NCBI GenBank assembly: GCA_002221725.1
Contig: NJFT01000016.1
Coordinates: forward strand, 1 to 64,000
Source of the DNA: Scedosporium boydii
Taxonomy: Eukaryota; Ascomycota; Sordariomycetes; Microascales; Microascaceae
DNA length: 64,000 nt
Reading direction: 5' to 3'
Of this stretch, positions 46,079 through 58,711 are shown piece after piece; the first letter of the stretch is position 1; every line of letters begins with the position of its first letter. The notes under the pieces were generated by a model. It had not been told where the DNA came from. It was given only the letters and a program-made list of their open reading frames with translations, and did not search any database. A program made the translations under genes and the position numbers.

Positions 46079-47953
46079 CGAATGCTCTGAAGAGGAGGCC
46101 CCCCCTCTTCAGCCACTGTGGATCACCATTAGCTGAACCGGACCAGTCGACTAGTGTCGTCCGTAGTGTTGTTGTTGAGAAGAGGAGCAGATGCAGACTC
46201 GAAGAGCCAGTTAGGGACAAGGCAATTACGCTGTCGTGGCCAGCACACTGCATGCCTTAACAGCAAACAGTAAAACTGTCAGAAAACAACAAGATACTCT
46301 GGCGGGGTGAGAACACACCTCGTCCGGATATGTGGACTGACTCTCACCTCACCAGTTTCATCTGTTGATTCATATGCTTACGGATATATAGTAGCGTTGC
46401 AGCCGTGTTTCTGTTGTACGACGATAAGCCGCCACATCAGAGAACTCAGGAAAAGGGTCCACGCTCGTGCCAAAAATTTTCCTTCACGGAAATACTGTCC
46501 TGAAGATTGGGTCCGCTAACTTTGGTCGGTCAAGCCGAGCTTTCTATTTTCCCATGAGCGCTATTTCAGACACTAGTCGGACCGTCGCTGGCTTCCCAAT
46601 GCAGAAATTTTGATTGGGGAGAAACGAAGAAGATTGTGGATACTTCCGAAGGAAACCGGTTTCCCGTCCGAATCCTCATGTTTAGATTGCCACGACTTCG
46701 CATGTTTGGTCCGGCCGGGATTGTGGGTGTGGCGGCGTGCCAATGGCTGGACAGACTTTCATCGATTTTTTTGATGACTCCTGTGCTGTTGTCTAACCAG
46801 CCCACCCTTTCGTCGGTGAGTCATTCGGGGGAAGTTAATTTCATATGTTGTTGCTGATGGGAGCTTGTTCTTGAACCGAGGGACAGTCCTTCTTCTAGCG
46901 AGGAAAAGAGGGAGAGCAAGATGAAAGAGAGCAAGTAAGAGGGGGAAAATCCGAAGAGGAGTCTCGTGATCCTATGGAGTCTGGAGCTGTGGAGTTTGAG
47001 GGGGCCAGTCGTCGCAGTTCTACTAAATATTCTAGCGCTGTTATGTCGACTGCAGGGTGCAGAGCGCAGTGCAGGGCGGAGTCGATGTGGGTAGGTCGGG
47101 CAGAGGAGGTTCACTTAGGCTACCCTCCGTACTTCTTCTCCGTAAGGTTTGTTAACATCATGAAAACCGGAGCTCAAGACAACTCTATTGCTCTTTACCC
47201 CCAGTTCCCGCTCCGCATTTTCCGCCGCGGGACACTCCTCTACATATGGCGCAAACTCTAAGGTCTTGAGCAATTTGGCAAAAAGAAAACGAAAAAGGCC
47301 GACTACTATTGCAGCATACTCGTCAGAAAGGCTTGCCACCATTCCCCACTTCACGTACCATGTTCACCAAGAATAGACTATGGGGAAGAGAATATGTCTC
47401 GCTGTAGGCTGAGACACAAGTCGAGATTTGGAACAACTATAAAATAGTATAAATTGCTTTTCTGTATACAGAACTTGGCGTGTACAAGCACCGCCATCAA
47501 CCCGATTCGAATGGGTGCATTTGCATCCTGCATTATTGTAGCATGCAGCATCAAAAGCAGAGCCGGCATGGCCCTCAAAGTCCCGGCCACGTACTACGTA
47601 CCTAGGTCTAGAGCTGGTTTCTGACAATATAACCTCGTCCGATGAATCGAGCAAACCAGAGGGCGGATATGGCGCGGGGTCGCATGGGAATAAATGGGGA
47701 AACGCACGATTCATGTATGGTGTTTGATGATTTGCTGCCGGCTGCAGCGTTCTAGAGCACGAGAAGCTCCAAGAAGCAGCAGGGATAATAATATGGAACA
47801 AGCCAATGCGGTTGTAAGATTATCACGTTTTTCTGCGCCCAACAATATTTCTGCTTTGGGACGAGGATGCTTCGACGACGATCTTGCGATGCAGAGGGAG
47901 TGAGGGAGAGGGCGGTAAAAGAATAATAAATGCAAAAAGAAAAAGAAAACACC

Positions 47954-48066
47954 AAAAAGTTCGCTCCCGGTTTGCTCTCAGGATCGAATCACTGGCGGCT
48001 CCCTTGTAGCTATGAAAATTGCAATTTTCTAACCTTCTGAGCGCTCCAATGACCACTGGGCCACTG
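47954..48066 (-). repeat. Putative Pol III-type element, copy B
   Basis: On the minus strand, this ~113 nt element has an A-box-like TGGCCCAGTGG (complement of 48053-48063), then GGAGCGCTCAGAAGGTTAG, a GAAAATTGCAATTTTC hairpin, a B-box-like GATTCGATCC (complement of 47981-47990), and ends at a T5 run (47958-47954). Modules and spacing match copy A at 13663-13762. The T-arm does not pair as in a tRNA. It may be a tRNA-derived SINE or a small non-coding RNA gene. Confidence 0.4.
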
Positions 48067-48554
48067 GTCACAGAGTTAATGCTTGAGCTGCTCGGTCGGA
48101 AGTTCTTGCCGCAGCATCGTATATGAAGTTATTGCAGGGAATTTGTATGGAGAGCAGAAGAGGAAAGAGGCACTGGGTAGTTGGTGATGAGTGACGGAGA
48201 TGGGTGCACCTTCCTGACGGTGGCAAGCTGGCGTCGGAATATGCTCGTGTCGTTGTATCGCTGGACGCTTACAAACTCTGGACAGTTTGGCTGTGTTTGA
48301 CGCGCACTTGCGGGGAACTCGAAATGGCGGTGACGACAATGGAGCCTGGCTGCCGCTTTAAAACGTCAGATCCACTGCAAGCGAGCCCGACGAACCCACC
48401 AACAACGAGCCCGCGCCAGGACGGAGTTAGTCCGGGAAAAGGACGGACAGGAGCTTTGCATGAGGAAATGACACGGGAATGCTAGGATATCTGCACTGCA
48501 GTGAGGGGGGGATGTTTGATGGCAGTCTTGGTCTCAGCTCGACGAGGTAGGGCA

Positions 48555-48584
48555 AACACACGCACACGCACACACACACGCACA
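48555..48584. repeat. CA-rich microsatellite
   Basis: Interrupted (CA)n tract with CG substitutions, about 30 bp. Confidence 0.8.
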
Positions 48585-50275
48585 GTCTATATTTTGAGAG
48601 ATCAATGACGGGAACAGAGTTCAATGATTCTCGAGTGCTGTCCGGGAAGTGGATGCGGTCCGCCGTACGATTTGTCGTGCAACCGGATCAAATGATTTAG
48701 AATGAGTACCACCATCTTCCGCTAGCTAGGGCCTCATCCTTCATCCTTCATCCTCGTGCTTTCGACTACTGATCGATCGATCCATGATGTCAGCTTGCTA
48801 CGATTTTTGTCCGGTTCCTTTAATAGACAGACAGGGTAGAGCACATTATCCTGGACCGCATCATCGTGTAGACCTAAAATGTTGTACAGTCTCTAAGGGG
48901 ACCCTGGAAGGGAGCATGGCAAAACCCATGCCTGCGTTAGCTGGCCAAGGTTGTCGATCAATTTGATCAAATGTCAATTGCATAAGACGTACTTCGTACT
49001 TCGTACAGTAGTAGGAGTGGTGCAAGAATTACCTTGCCAGTGGTGGGGGGGACGAGTTAATACAGCAAGGAGCCTGTGCTGGCTGGTAATGGAATCGTTC
49101 GTCGTTGCTCCAGCCAGCGGCTCTGGTATGTACCCACTCTAGTCACTCGCCTGGAAAAAAAATTTAGTGCGCTAGCAATGGGGGACAGTTGGAGTGGGGG
49201 CTAGCCTGCCTCGCCTGGTCTGCTCAGCAACAGCACCGCGACAGTGGAGCCAGTACCTTTTGTAGTGTACAGCACTAATTAGAGCCTGGCACAGCACAGA
49301 CGACTCGGTACCTACGGAGGAGTAGCGTGGAGAGCCCAGGCCCGTACTACGTAGCCTACGTCGTATATAATTTTTCCCCCTTCCCTTTTGGAGAACCCCT
49401 CCCCTCCTCTCTCTCTTCTCTTTCTCCCAATCACCCCAAACCACCCCAACAGACAACGAAGTCCAACTGCAACAACAAAAGATCACAAGACTAATCGGAT
49501 TCAATACTTCAACTTCGTCGAGAAAAATGTTCCGCACCGTCGCTGAGCTGTAAACGCCCACTGCGGGACGTTGCCCGGTCTGCCTAGAGTGCAGCCGTTG
49601 GCTTCGTCTCGTAGTCCAGCAGCGCCATCGACACAAACGACAATTCGAACCTCCTCGACGAAGTTTTTAAAACAGGCTTTCGCTGTCCTGAGCCTCTCTT
49701 TGGTCCATCAGAGGAACGGAGAGAAGAGCCTGCTACCAGTTCCAACAAGTCTACCAGTTGTCCAGTTCTTCGCTGGCTTTCTTCGCCCTTAATTTTTTTT
49801 TCTTTGTTCTTCGTTTCTACCCCCTTCGCCCTCCTCGACCCCCGGCCAATTCGCAGCGAACACTCCTTTTTCCTCACCTCCCTCTCTACCTCTAGATACT
49901 ATATTCTCGACTTTCCAGTCCCCCCTTTTCACCCCTCATCCGCTGCATTGGCCCGAGCCTCAGCACTCGAAGGCCTTCTCCCCCCTAGACATACGACACC
50001 CTTGATTGTTTGGGTGTCGTCAGACTCTACTCGAAAGAGAGAGCTCATTGAGAAGACGAATACCGTCTCGCTCGACACATTAAGCTTTCAACTCAAAAAC
50101 GGAAGAAAATCAGTTATATCGGGATATCTGGCAATATACACACCGCCTTTTTCCCCCTCACCCAAGTCTAAACTTTAAAATTTACCTGCCGCTTCTGCTC
50201 AGACGGCAGCACTGTATTATCTAATCGGCCTGGTTTCATTCCCCCCCTGCATAACTGCATAACCTACCCAGCACC

Positions 50276-52287
50276 ATGCCGTCAAACTACCGCCAGAAGA
50301 CTACTTCAATTACCCTGAAGGTCATTAACCGCCGGGCACCCGCGGCTCGGCCCCCCACTCCGGACCTGTCCGGTGATGAAGGCTACTCTGCGCTCGAAGA
50401 TCTCAGCGACTCAGATGACGAGGACGAGGAAAATGTAAACGCGGCCGAGGAGGAGCATCTGCTTGACACAGCCAACCCCCGTCACGCTATCTGCTCCCCT
50501 CGGCCGGTGTCCTCTGATGAAGAAGACGAGGCAGAAGAGGAGAATGACGACGACGATGAGGATGTGGAAGCCGACGAAGATGACGGTTATGATCAAGACG
50601 ATGAGGATGATGAGAACGCCATCGAGGACGATGATGACGATAACGACCTCCTTCTTGGCGGCGAAGACAACGTCGAGGACGGCGATGTGGACGAGAGCGC
50701 AAGCTGGAATGGCATCACGACCGACGAAACAGATACCGAGGGTGACTTGAACCCTCCCTTCGCCGCCATCCACCGTCACATTGCCCAGGCCGAGCGCCAC
50801 GTCCGCTTCGCCAACGTCCCCGACTCGGACTCGGACTCCACCGACACGGATGAGGACCACGCTGACATGTTCCCCGACATTTTTGTTGACCAAAGCGCGC
50901 TTGACCCTGCTATCCGCCGTGAGATTGACCGCGACCCTGACGAGTCGTCCGGGTCTGGCGGATCATTCTGGGATTTCCACGGCACGTACGATTACAGCAC
51001 GGCCGACTCTGACGGTGAAATGTATTTGGCCCGCGCTGCAGATGGAGATATCACACCAATGGCCACTCCCGTTGCAGCGATGCCCATTGCCCCTGAAGTT
51101 GCGCTGGCTTCTGACGTATTAACGCCTACTCGAGCCGTTGACTTGCCAGTGGATCTCGATGGCTACGAGAGTGAGTGCCAAATTGTTTCTTTTCTTCTCT
51201 TTTCCTCGCAAATTCTTCAATGCAGGGAATCCCCTGTCATCCTGCCAGAAACTACGGGCCAGCTTTTTCCTTTTCGGCCGATCGATCCCCTTCGTTTTGT
51301 TGAAGTCTTCTCTTTTTACCCCCCTGAAGTGCTAATAATGGTGTAGCGGACGGAGACACAACAGAGGAAGACATCCCCGAACCCATTATTAGGAGGAAGT
51401 CTCGTCGACCAGACCCAGTGGACGAAGAGTCTGATTCGGACTGCACGCCTGTCAAGTCTAAGAAAGGAAAGCCGCGTGTAGGCCGTTTCAACCTCGACAA
51501 GTCGGACAAGAAACCCATTGCCGTGCTCAACCCCATCACTAAGAAGATGATGATCTTTACACCTCACAAGCACCGCCAACTCGACTTGTCTCCCGAGCAG
51601 TTCAATTTCTCCTTCTTCAGTCACAACGAGATGTCCTCTCCCGGCGTCACTAACAGTTCCACCCTCATGCTTAACGCCATGTTCTCGTCCAACACCTTTG
51701 GCGATTTCGTCAACGGCCAGGGGATGAACGACGTTGACGCGCTACTTCAGTCGGCGCTCATGTCGGAGGCCAACACGATAGACTCCAGCCTCGATTCGGA
51801 TCTGGGTCTTGAGGGCGACGAGGGAGAGAAAGCGCTCGATATCAATGACTTTATTACTTTTGCTGCCGGCGGCGTGTCGGACAGCGAGCTGGATGAAGGC
51901 TGGCATGGCGATGTCGGCTCGACTCCCGGCGGGCCTGGCACGACCAGTGATGTGGAGATGCTTAGCCACCTCTCCTCCGCCACAGTTGGCGCGTTCCGCC
52001 AGAACCAGATCACGCAGCAGCTCATACTGAGCAACAAGGCCAGCCAGGACTCGCTTGCCTTCAGCGGGCCCTTCAACGACACTGCCCTGCGCGGTCTCAA
52101 GTCCGATAGGCTTGCCACCGGCGCTATCCCCCTCACGCCCGTCCGAAGGCAGCGTAAGAACTCGACCTATGAACCCCCCACCAGCCCTCTCGAAACTATT
52201 TCACAGAAGCGCAAGGCGTCTGGTGAACATGAGGTTGGGCATAAGAGGCACCGGAGTATTTCGGATGTGGCGTTGCTACAGGTCTAA
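50276..52287 (+). CDS. CRF1/IFH1-like transcription regulator
   Basis: Proposed member of the CRF1/IFH1 family, which in yeast links TOR signalling to ribosomal protein gene transcription through Fhl1. Exons are 50276-51170 and 51347-52287, joined in phase 1, giving 611 residues. A very acidic region (about 40-150) is followed by ERHVRFANVPDSDSDSTDTDED, FWDFHGTYDYSTADSDGE and, across the intron, LDGYETDGDTTEEDIPEPIIRRKSRRP, which is the clearest match to the CRF1 core. Then come RVGRFNLDKSDKKPIAVLNP and KKMMIFTPHKHRQLDLSPEQF. The C-terminus ends with a basic PVRRQRKNSTYEPPTSPLE and SQKRKASGEHEVGHKRHR, likely a nuclear localisation signal. Family placement is from motif recall and moderately certain; the acidic tract could mislead. 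Confidence 0.65.
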
Positions 52288-54776
52288 TGGAGGCACGAAA
52301 GCAGGTTTCTTTTGAACCGGATGTCTTATAGTGATGTTCTTCTTTCTAGCAGTGACGAGCCAGGACCTGTCAGTGGTTATCCCGACTTGCTGGATTTTGT
52401 CCTGTTATTTTTCATGGTTTTTCTTTATGTTTTGAAGAACGGGAGGACGGCATGGTATAAAAGTCATCCCTGGCCTCAAGGAAAACAATGGTGGTGAAAA
52501 AGGATTCCTCTCATGACTTATGAGTTGATTTTTCGCACGTTTTCTTTTTCTTTTGTTTTTGTTCTCTTTCATCTCATGTCGTAACTGATTTTCTTTCTAG
52601 AGAGAAGAAAAAAAAAGGGTGGTCAACTTTGATTTTTTTCTGTTCTGACGGATCATGCGCTCTTTTTTTTTCATATTTTCTCCTTTTCTTTTCTCATGTG
52701 GCCTCTCGTTTTATTCCTTCGTTCCATGTCGTTTTAAACAACCAATCTTTGTTTTTTCTTCTTGTTCACGTCTACAATTCTTTTCTTCGGACTCTTGATA
52801 TGTAGTTTTGATGATCTGGTAGAACAAAAGTTGACAATAAAACGAGGGTCTTGATATTCTTATTCTACTTTTCCCTACGGAACATAGTGCTTGTGTCTTG
52901 TGTGAAAGCAAACGGACCTGTGCGACTGGCCAAGTACGAGTGATCAGGCGAAGTTCAATCCTTGTCTGAGAGGATCTCTACACTACATCATAACATAGCG
53001 ACGGACATATATCTACGGAACTTCACATATAACATCATAGCGTCACACCAAGGAACAAGGAGACGAAGTTAATGAGGCGGCCAAATAGTATATTGTCAAA
53101 TTTGCGACCCGCAATCCTCATAAAAAAAAAAATAAAAAAAGAAAAAAAATCCAAACAACCTCCTTCCAGTTCCCCAAATCCATTCCCCAAACCACAAGGA
53201 CATCAAGTCCTCCTCAGGCTTCAAAGATGGAAAGAAAGTAGCATTTTGAGAGTGGGGCGAAGTGAGGCGGGCAAAAAAAAAAAAAAAAAAAAAAAAAAAG
53301 CCATCATTGGCGAACCATGCAGCGATGCCTCCCTATTCATATCTCTCTCTGTCCCTCTTTCGCTGGCTGCCCCGGACCTTCGCTCCTTTTTCATCCTGTA
53401 AAAGTAGAGGTCGGTAACTAGGGGGGAAGACGGCGGGTAGTTCTTGACGAGGGGAGAAAAGAAAAAGAAAAAGGGAGGCGGTTTTTCAATCTGGGACAAA
53501 GGAGAGGACCGGATGGAGGTCGGCAGCCTTTAGAGGGAGGGAAGAAACCCGGATCCATGAATCCTACACCTTTTCTCGAAACTCTAGTGAAAGAGATCAA
53601 TAGAGGTGTTATTCAGGAAACCTTCACCTTTGTTCTCCCTCCCGAGTTTGACAATAAAGTGAAAGAGGGTATCAAAACCCCCAAAAACAAGACCCTTCTT
53701 GACTTGAAAAAAAGTTCCTCCCATCCACCGTCAAATCAGTTTCCTCTCAGAAAACAGTCTGTATGTCGAACCCTTCTCTTTTCTCTCCAAGGCCCGGCAT
53801 CTCCTTTGTTGTTGTTCCAATCTCGTCAAATTGTCGGGGGGGTTTCTGATGTGGGATCTTCCTGGGGATTTGTATTCTTCAATTTTTTCTTCCCTCCCTT
53901 AATCCAGCTGCTGGGAGGATTTCCATTATTCCCATCCGGAAAAGACCCCATCAATCAAGACAAAGCCCCGTGTAAAAAAACACCCAAACAAGAAATTGTC
54001 GAAACGCCCGCAGATATCCAGAAGGGGGGAAAGCCGTATCCGAATCCAAAAATATTCCCATTCCCATCCCACGCCCTTAAAACAAAAAGAGTCCTTGACT
54101 GAAACCAGAAGACGCGGAAAGACGAGGTTCCAAACTGCCACCGAGTTGTGGTAAACCGAAAAGAGGGGAGATAAAAATTGGCCAAATTCGAGGGGTATTT
54201 CCAAGTCCGATGATTCGATGAGCGTGTGCTGTTCGTTCCAGGGAAAGAACAAGAAGAATTACATCTCCGTCTTCTTCGCTGCCGGGGAAAGAGTTGTCGA
54301 CGAAAGCCGTTGATGTTAAGCTTGACCTCTCCCCGGTGATCTTTTTCCTATCCAAGCTGTTTTCGTTCTCCCAGTTTTTTTTTTCTCCTCCTCTTTTCTC
54401 CCCTTTATTTCCAAGAAAAAAAGAAAGAAAAAGCGGTGTTTTAAAAAAAAGAAAACGCCAGACATCCAATGCAGAGATGAGAGTTTAGAGAGGCCGTCGC
54501 ATATTAGAAGTTCATCAAGAAGAATTCCAACAAAAAAAGCAAACGCCGCCCTGTATATAACCCTTTCCTGAACCGAGGACGTGAGAGAAACGAGTATCCA
54601 GCGCAGTGTGTCCCAAAAAGATCCAAAGAAATCCGGTAAAAAAATTGTAAATCAAAAAACACGGGGGGGTATCGCTTTCTAGAACCATTCGCGGGAAAAC
54701 TTGTATATGTCAACAGCCATGTTATATCGTACACACATAATCGACTTTTTATGTGGCAATCACCACCGTTTATCGC
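52288..54776. other. 2.5-kb convergent spacer rich in A/T tracts
   Basis: Tail-to-tail region between the CRF1/IFH1-like gene and the BTB gene. The + strand is T-rich at 52380-52900 and A-rich near 53120-53150 and 53273-53299. An open frame of 181 codons at 53557-54102 lacks any domain and has low-complexity Lys/Phe composition; I do not call it. Long 3' untranslated regions are likely. Confidence 0.45.
53273..53299. repeat. A27 homopolymer
   Basis: Twenty-seven uninterrupted A residues, the longest homopolymer in the window. Its position between two convergent genes does not suggest a retrogene tail, since no coding copy precedes it. Confidence 0.85.
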
Positions 54777-55829
54777 TCAGACAGTCCTCGGGGTTCGCGA
54801 GTTGTTCACCTCGATGACGTCGTCCAGGTGGTTACACATGGCGACAAACAAGTCGAAGAAGAGCTTGCTTCCGCCGGCCTCCATGGCGGCCTGCATGGTT
54901 CCGCTCCGCTTAAACGTCCTGCGGCAGCGGATGATGAGGGCTAGGTAGTGGGCGCGCAGGCGCGAGTCCGAGTCGGGAGTGTGGGCGTACGCGTAGGCGG
55001 CCGAACGCAGGATGGTGCCGACGTCGATGCCGGACTGGAGTCCCTGCTTGCGTAGGGCGAGGAGCTTGAGCTCGTCGAGCCCGTAGCGGTCGGCGGCGCA
55101 GTAGATGACGGTGTCGCGTAGGAGTTCATCCCCACAGCTCGAGAGGTAGACGGTAGGCTCGACTGCGCGGGAGCCTGCGGTCGTGGATGATGCGGTGGTG
55201 AGTGTAGTAGTCGCGGTCGAGAACGACGCGCGGCGAACACTACCACCGGCTCCCCGGGTGCCGGAGTAAGGAGAGTGGTTGACGGCGGCGTCCGGAACGG
55301 GGGAGGGATAAGGGGACCTTTGGTCGGCAGAGTCCTCGAGCTCCCAAGAGTTTCGGTGCTTGTTGTGAATCAAGCGGGGGTAGTAGTCGCCCTTGTAGAG
55401 GTATTCGAGAACGGCGGAAAAGACCTCGGGTTCCTCATCGGGAAGAGAGATCCTCTTGCCCTGCACATCGTGGTGCTGGCCTCTGCAGGCGGCATCGAAA
55501 AACGGTGATTGGCAGAGGACGTCCTCGTGCGCGGCAAAGAGACGACCCTCGCGACCGACCGTCAGGGTGACGATGGGCGAGGGGGCGAGGGACTTGCTCG
55601 GGTGAGCGGCGGCGGCGGCGGCGGCTGACGAGGAAGAGCCACCACGACGATGGCTACTGGATCCACGGGCCGCGTTGCTTGAGCTGCGGGTGAGCTCATC
55701 GGCTCGACCAAACGACCTTTGCAGCTTCGATAGCTTCTGGGGATCCCGGACCGTGTTGGACTTCTTCAGCCTCGCGGACTTGTCGACGCGGGTCTGGTCC
55801 TGGTTGGACCTGAACGAGCGGCCGAACAT
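54777..55829 (-). CDS. BTB/POZ domain protein
   Basis: Single-exon protein of 350 residues. The N-terminal ~80 residues are basic and Ser-rich with a poly-Ser/poly-Ala stretch. The BTB fold starts near residue 86 with VTLTVGREGRLFAAHEDVLCQSPFFDAACRG and RISLPDEEPEVFSAVLEYLYKGDYYP. A ~80-residue Ser/Thr insert follows, then TVIYCAADRYGLDELKLLALRK, the usual end of fungal BTB domains. The C-terminal part (LRAHYLALIIRCRRTF, LFFDLFVAMCNHL) is helical. BTB proteins of this kind can be Cullin-3 adaptors or scaffolds; no partner domain (MATH, Kelch, zinc finger) is present, so the role is open. Confidence 0.86.
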   Translation of the reverse strand: MFGRSFRSNQDQTRVDKSARLKKSNTVRDPQKLSKLQRSFGRADELTRSSSNAARGSSSHRRGGSSSSAAAAAAAHPSKSLAPSPIVTLTVGREGRLFAAHEDVLCQSPFFDAACRGQHHDVQGKRISLPDEEPEVFSAVLEYLYKGDYYPRLIHNKHRNSWELEDSADQRSPYPSPVPDAAVNHSPYSGTRGAGGSVRRASFSTATTTLTTASSTTAGSRAVEPTVYLSSCGDELLRDTVIYCAADRYGLDELKLLALRKQGLQSGIDVGTILRSAAYAYAHTPDSDSRLRAHYLALIIRCRRTFKRSGTMQAAMEAGGSKLFFDLFVAMCNHLDDVIEVNNSRTPRTV

Positions 55830-58711
55830 GACTGCGGCGGGTTTCGGATTCGGTCTCGGAGAGAGGAGCTGAAGAAGAAGGGATCGGATGCGCGGGACAG
55901 AACCGCGGAGTCGGTGGATGAAAGAGGACAGTTTGGCAGCGTAGAAGTACGAGGAAAATGGAGATAGATGAAACGAGTAGCGAGACTCGCTTTTCCCGAG
56001 AAAAGGAACGACGAAAAAGACGTTCGCGAGGAAAGGTTTTCCCCCACTACTAGCTCTTTTTTTTGTGTTGTTGCTTATAACCCTTGTTCACTATATTATT
56101 TCCAAGCCCGGTTCTGTTCTGCCTGACCTGCTTTCGTGACTCCGGGGTTTGCTAAATTGACGAGAGAGCGACGAAAGGAGCGAAGAGGGAAACGCGGAAT
56201 CGATAAATTCGCGGAGGATTTTAAGGAGAGAAAGATGAGATTTTTTGGACACACCAGCGAGTGGGTGCCGAAAAAAATAAGGAGCGGAGGCGGGGGTCCG
56301 TGAGGAATATCTCTAGAATGAAGATGGACTTCAAAATAAACGAGCGGCTAGGGATATTCCCAAGATGAAATTTGCGACCCTGACGATTGTGGTGAGGGAA
56401 AGGGAAAGGAGAGGGATGGAGAGGAAGAAGGGAAAGAGAAGAGGAAGAGAAGAGGAGGGGGGGAGGAGGGGATAAAAAGAAGAACAAGGCAGCAAGGGCA
56501 AAGATTGGATGTAAATATATTTAGAAGGTACAATTGTACCAGCTACCAAGGATCCCAAGGATACCAAGGGTGAGATCGCGATCAACAATTGGGCTGCTCT
56601 CGCATCCCAGCTCCCGGTCTCCCAGACTCCCAGACTCGCAGTTCCACTGCACCAGCGAATCCGATTGGATTTAGGCGCGCACAAGCCAATGGCAAAAAGG
56701 CAGGGTGCGACAATGGGCAATGGGATAATAGTGTAGACAGACAGTGAGGCGAGTTGCTGTTGCAGCCTGATTTCTGGGATAGCAACCCGGGTTCAAATCT
56801 GGCTGGCTCGAGCTATGAGCGTGAGGATTGTATCGAATTATCCGATGGGCTTCACAGAGATCCAGCCAGCCTCCTCCTTGACTTGCGCGAGACGATTCTT
56901 TGTCTGCGAGTGGGCGAATCTGGGACACATCTCCAGCTCTATAAATACTTTGCCGAATGCGTGGCACAATCACGATTGATATGTCGTACTTCGGATCAAT
57001 GTCTACTCAAATTTCGATGCAGCCTAGAGGACGCAGGCTTGATAACGGATTGATCGTTCTGTGTCCACGCACCAGACTCTTCAGGCACCCTCCCACTGAC
57101 GACGCTCGTTGCGCACGCGACGACGACCAGGGAAGCAGGGAAAGCAGGGAGGTCCCAAGACATCGGAGTCATAATTACAGGCTTGGAGCACACCAAACAG
57201 AAGCGACCAGCACCATTCACACCCAAGACTTGTCACCCCTGTCATCTTCCTCTTAACATCCTTGTCCATCCGTTGAAACACCCGAAAAGTCCATCCCGCC
57301 CCATTTCTCCCATCACACCTCACATCCTCCACCCACCAACCACGCTTCTAGAACCCCCCAACCTCGAGAGTCAAGACCCAGCATCGCCCCATTCCACCAT
57401 CTTAACTATCAGCGAGATTGGCGAATCCCGTCGCCCCAAGTGTTCGTCTACGCCTCCCTCTTTACCGCGCAGCCGGTGATGGATATTTTTTTAAGGCGCG
57501 GAAGATGAAGCTTGTCCTCTAATGGGGCAGCAACCGTCACGCCTCGGAAAGTGCATGCGTCTAATGAATCCGTTTACGGAATGGACATCGCCGAAGAGGA
57601 CTGAAGCCTGACAGAGTTATGTAATCGCGTGAAGTCCTTGTGCATTTTGTGTTTCTGGTTCCTTGATCGACTTGTACCTCTGCCTTTGGCTCCAAGTCGC
57701 TTCCACGTTCGCCAATCTCGTGCCGATGCTGCAGCTGCACCACAAACCGAGAAAGTAAGACATCCTCGACTTCGATCCAAAATTTCCGATACCTACAATC
57801 TCAAGCTGCAGTACAGATGTCTTGTCCCCGAATTCACAACTGGTACATTCCCACTGCGTCGTAAACCACATCGAGACGACAACCTGCCACGCCTCGACAA
57901 CGCTTCACGAAGTGACGGTGACGCATGCCCCGAAATTCAAAGTTTAGATTTAACATCGACTCCATCCATGTGCGCCGGGTACCTGACAGCTCCCACTCCA
58001 CTAGGGTCCCCATCCTAAGTCAATGTTTAACAGCATCAGTCAATCTACGACTCACGGACAAGAGAAAAACCAATATTAGATATCATCAGTCCATCCTCCT
58101 ATCCGCAAAATAGAGTATTCGGTCCCATCGTGACATGGTAAAACTCGGCAGTAAAGTCAAGACGTTACGCAATGGCCCTGATGCTCTCGTCAACTTACAC
58201 GCAGGCCCTCGGACATCAATCCACGGGACCGACTAACTACGCAAGCATCAATGTCCGCCGAGCCTCGAATTATACACTGCGGACCGCTGCGGGATTAGTT
58301 CGTGGCGAGACGAGAAAAGGCCTCGTCATCAGTGCCCATTGTATCTCGTTCACGACTACCGTGAAGCTCCCCCCAGTTGCTGTGTCTTGCTTCCACACTC
58401 AGAAATGCACGAATAAATTTTCTCCGACGCCCGGAGTATTCCGTCTGGTCTCTGCTCCCTGACGTTCTGCTGTGTACAGGAGGGTTCAGGTTCAGCGTCC
58501 TTGTTCTTCAATAATATCCTATACTGGATATTAGCATTGGGCGTCTGCCAGGCAGCAACATGATCCAATGCTGAGGCTAAGAGTACCCTCGAGAGATCTT
58601 AACCGCCGTTTATCTTTGGGATCCACAAAACTAAGTTCCAAGTCTCTATTTCGTACAAGCATCCCACGCTAAGAGCGGCCCGCGCTGTTGTTATACGATC
58701 CGAAACTTTCA
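55830..58711. other. 2.9-kb gene-sparse region between BTB gene and NLR
   Basis: BTB promoter on the left; pyrimidine-rich sequence near 57235-57420. A B-box-like GGTTCAAATC occurs at 56790-56799 but the surrounding sequence does not fold as a tRNA. No supported gene. The stretch right before 58712 must contain the NLR promoter. Confidence 0.45.

Larger units (their letters stand above)
45546..50275. other. 4.7-kb gene-sparse region upstream of the CRF1/IFH1-like gene
   Basis: No supported protein gene. It contains a T18 run (46061-46078), a putative Pol III element (47954-48066), a CA-rich microsatellite (48555-48584), two overlapping TACTTCGTA motifs (48990-49005) and, from 49380 to 50275, pyrimidine-rich sequence likely to be promoter plus a long 5' leader of the next gene. 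A 75-codon minus-strand frame ending at 47115 has a protein-like composition but no recognisable family. Confidence 0.45.

Noticed and set aside
53557..54102. 181-codon + frame between convergent genes
   Set aside because: Low-complexity sequence in A/T-tract-rich 3' region; no similarity recognised.
56740..56820. B-box-like GGTTCAAATC, possible tRNA
   Set aside because: The T-arm is 16 instead of 17 nt and does not pair with five base pairs; no D-arm or acceptor is found.
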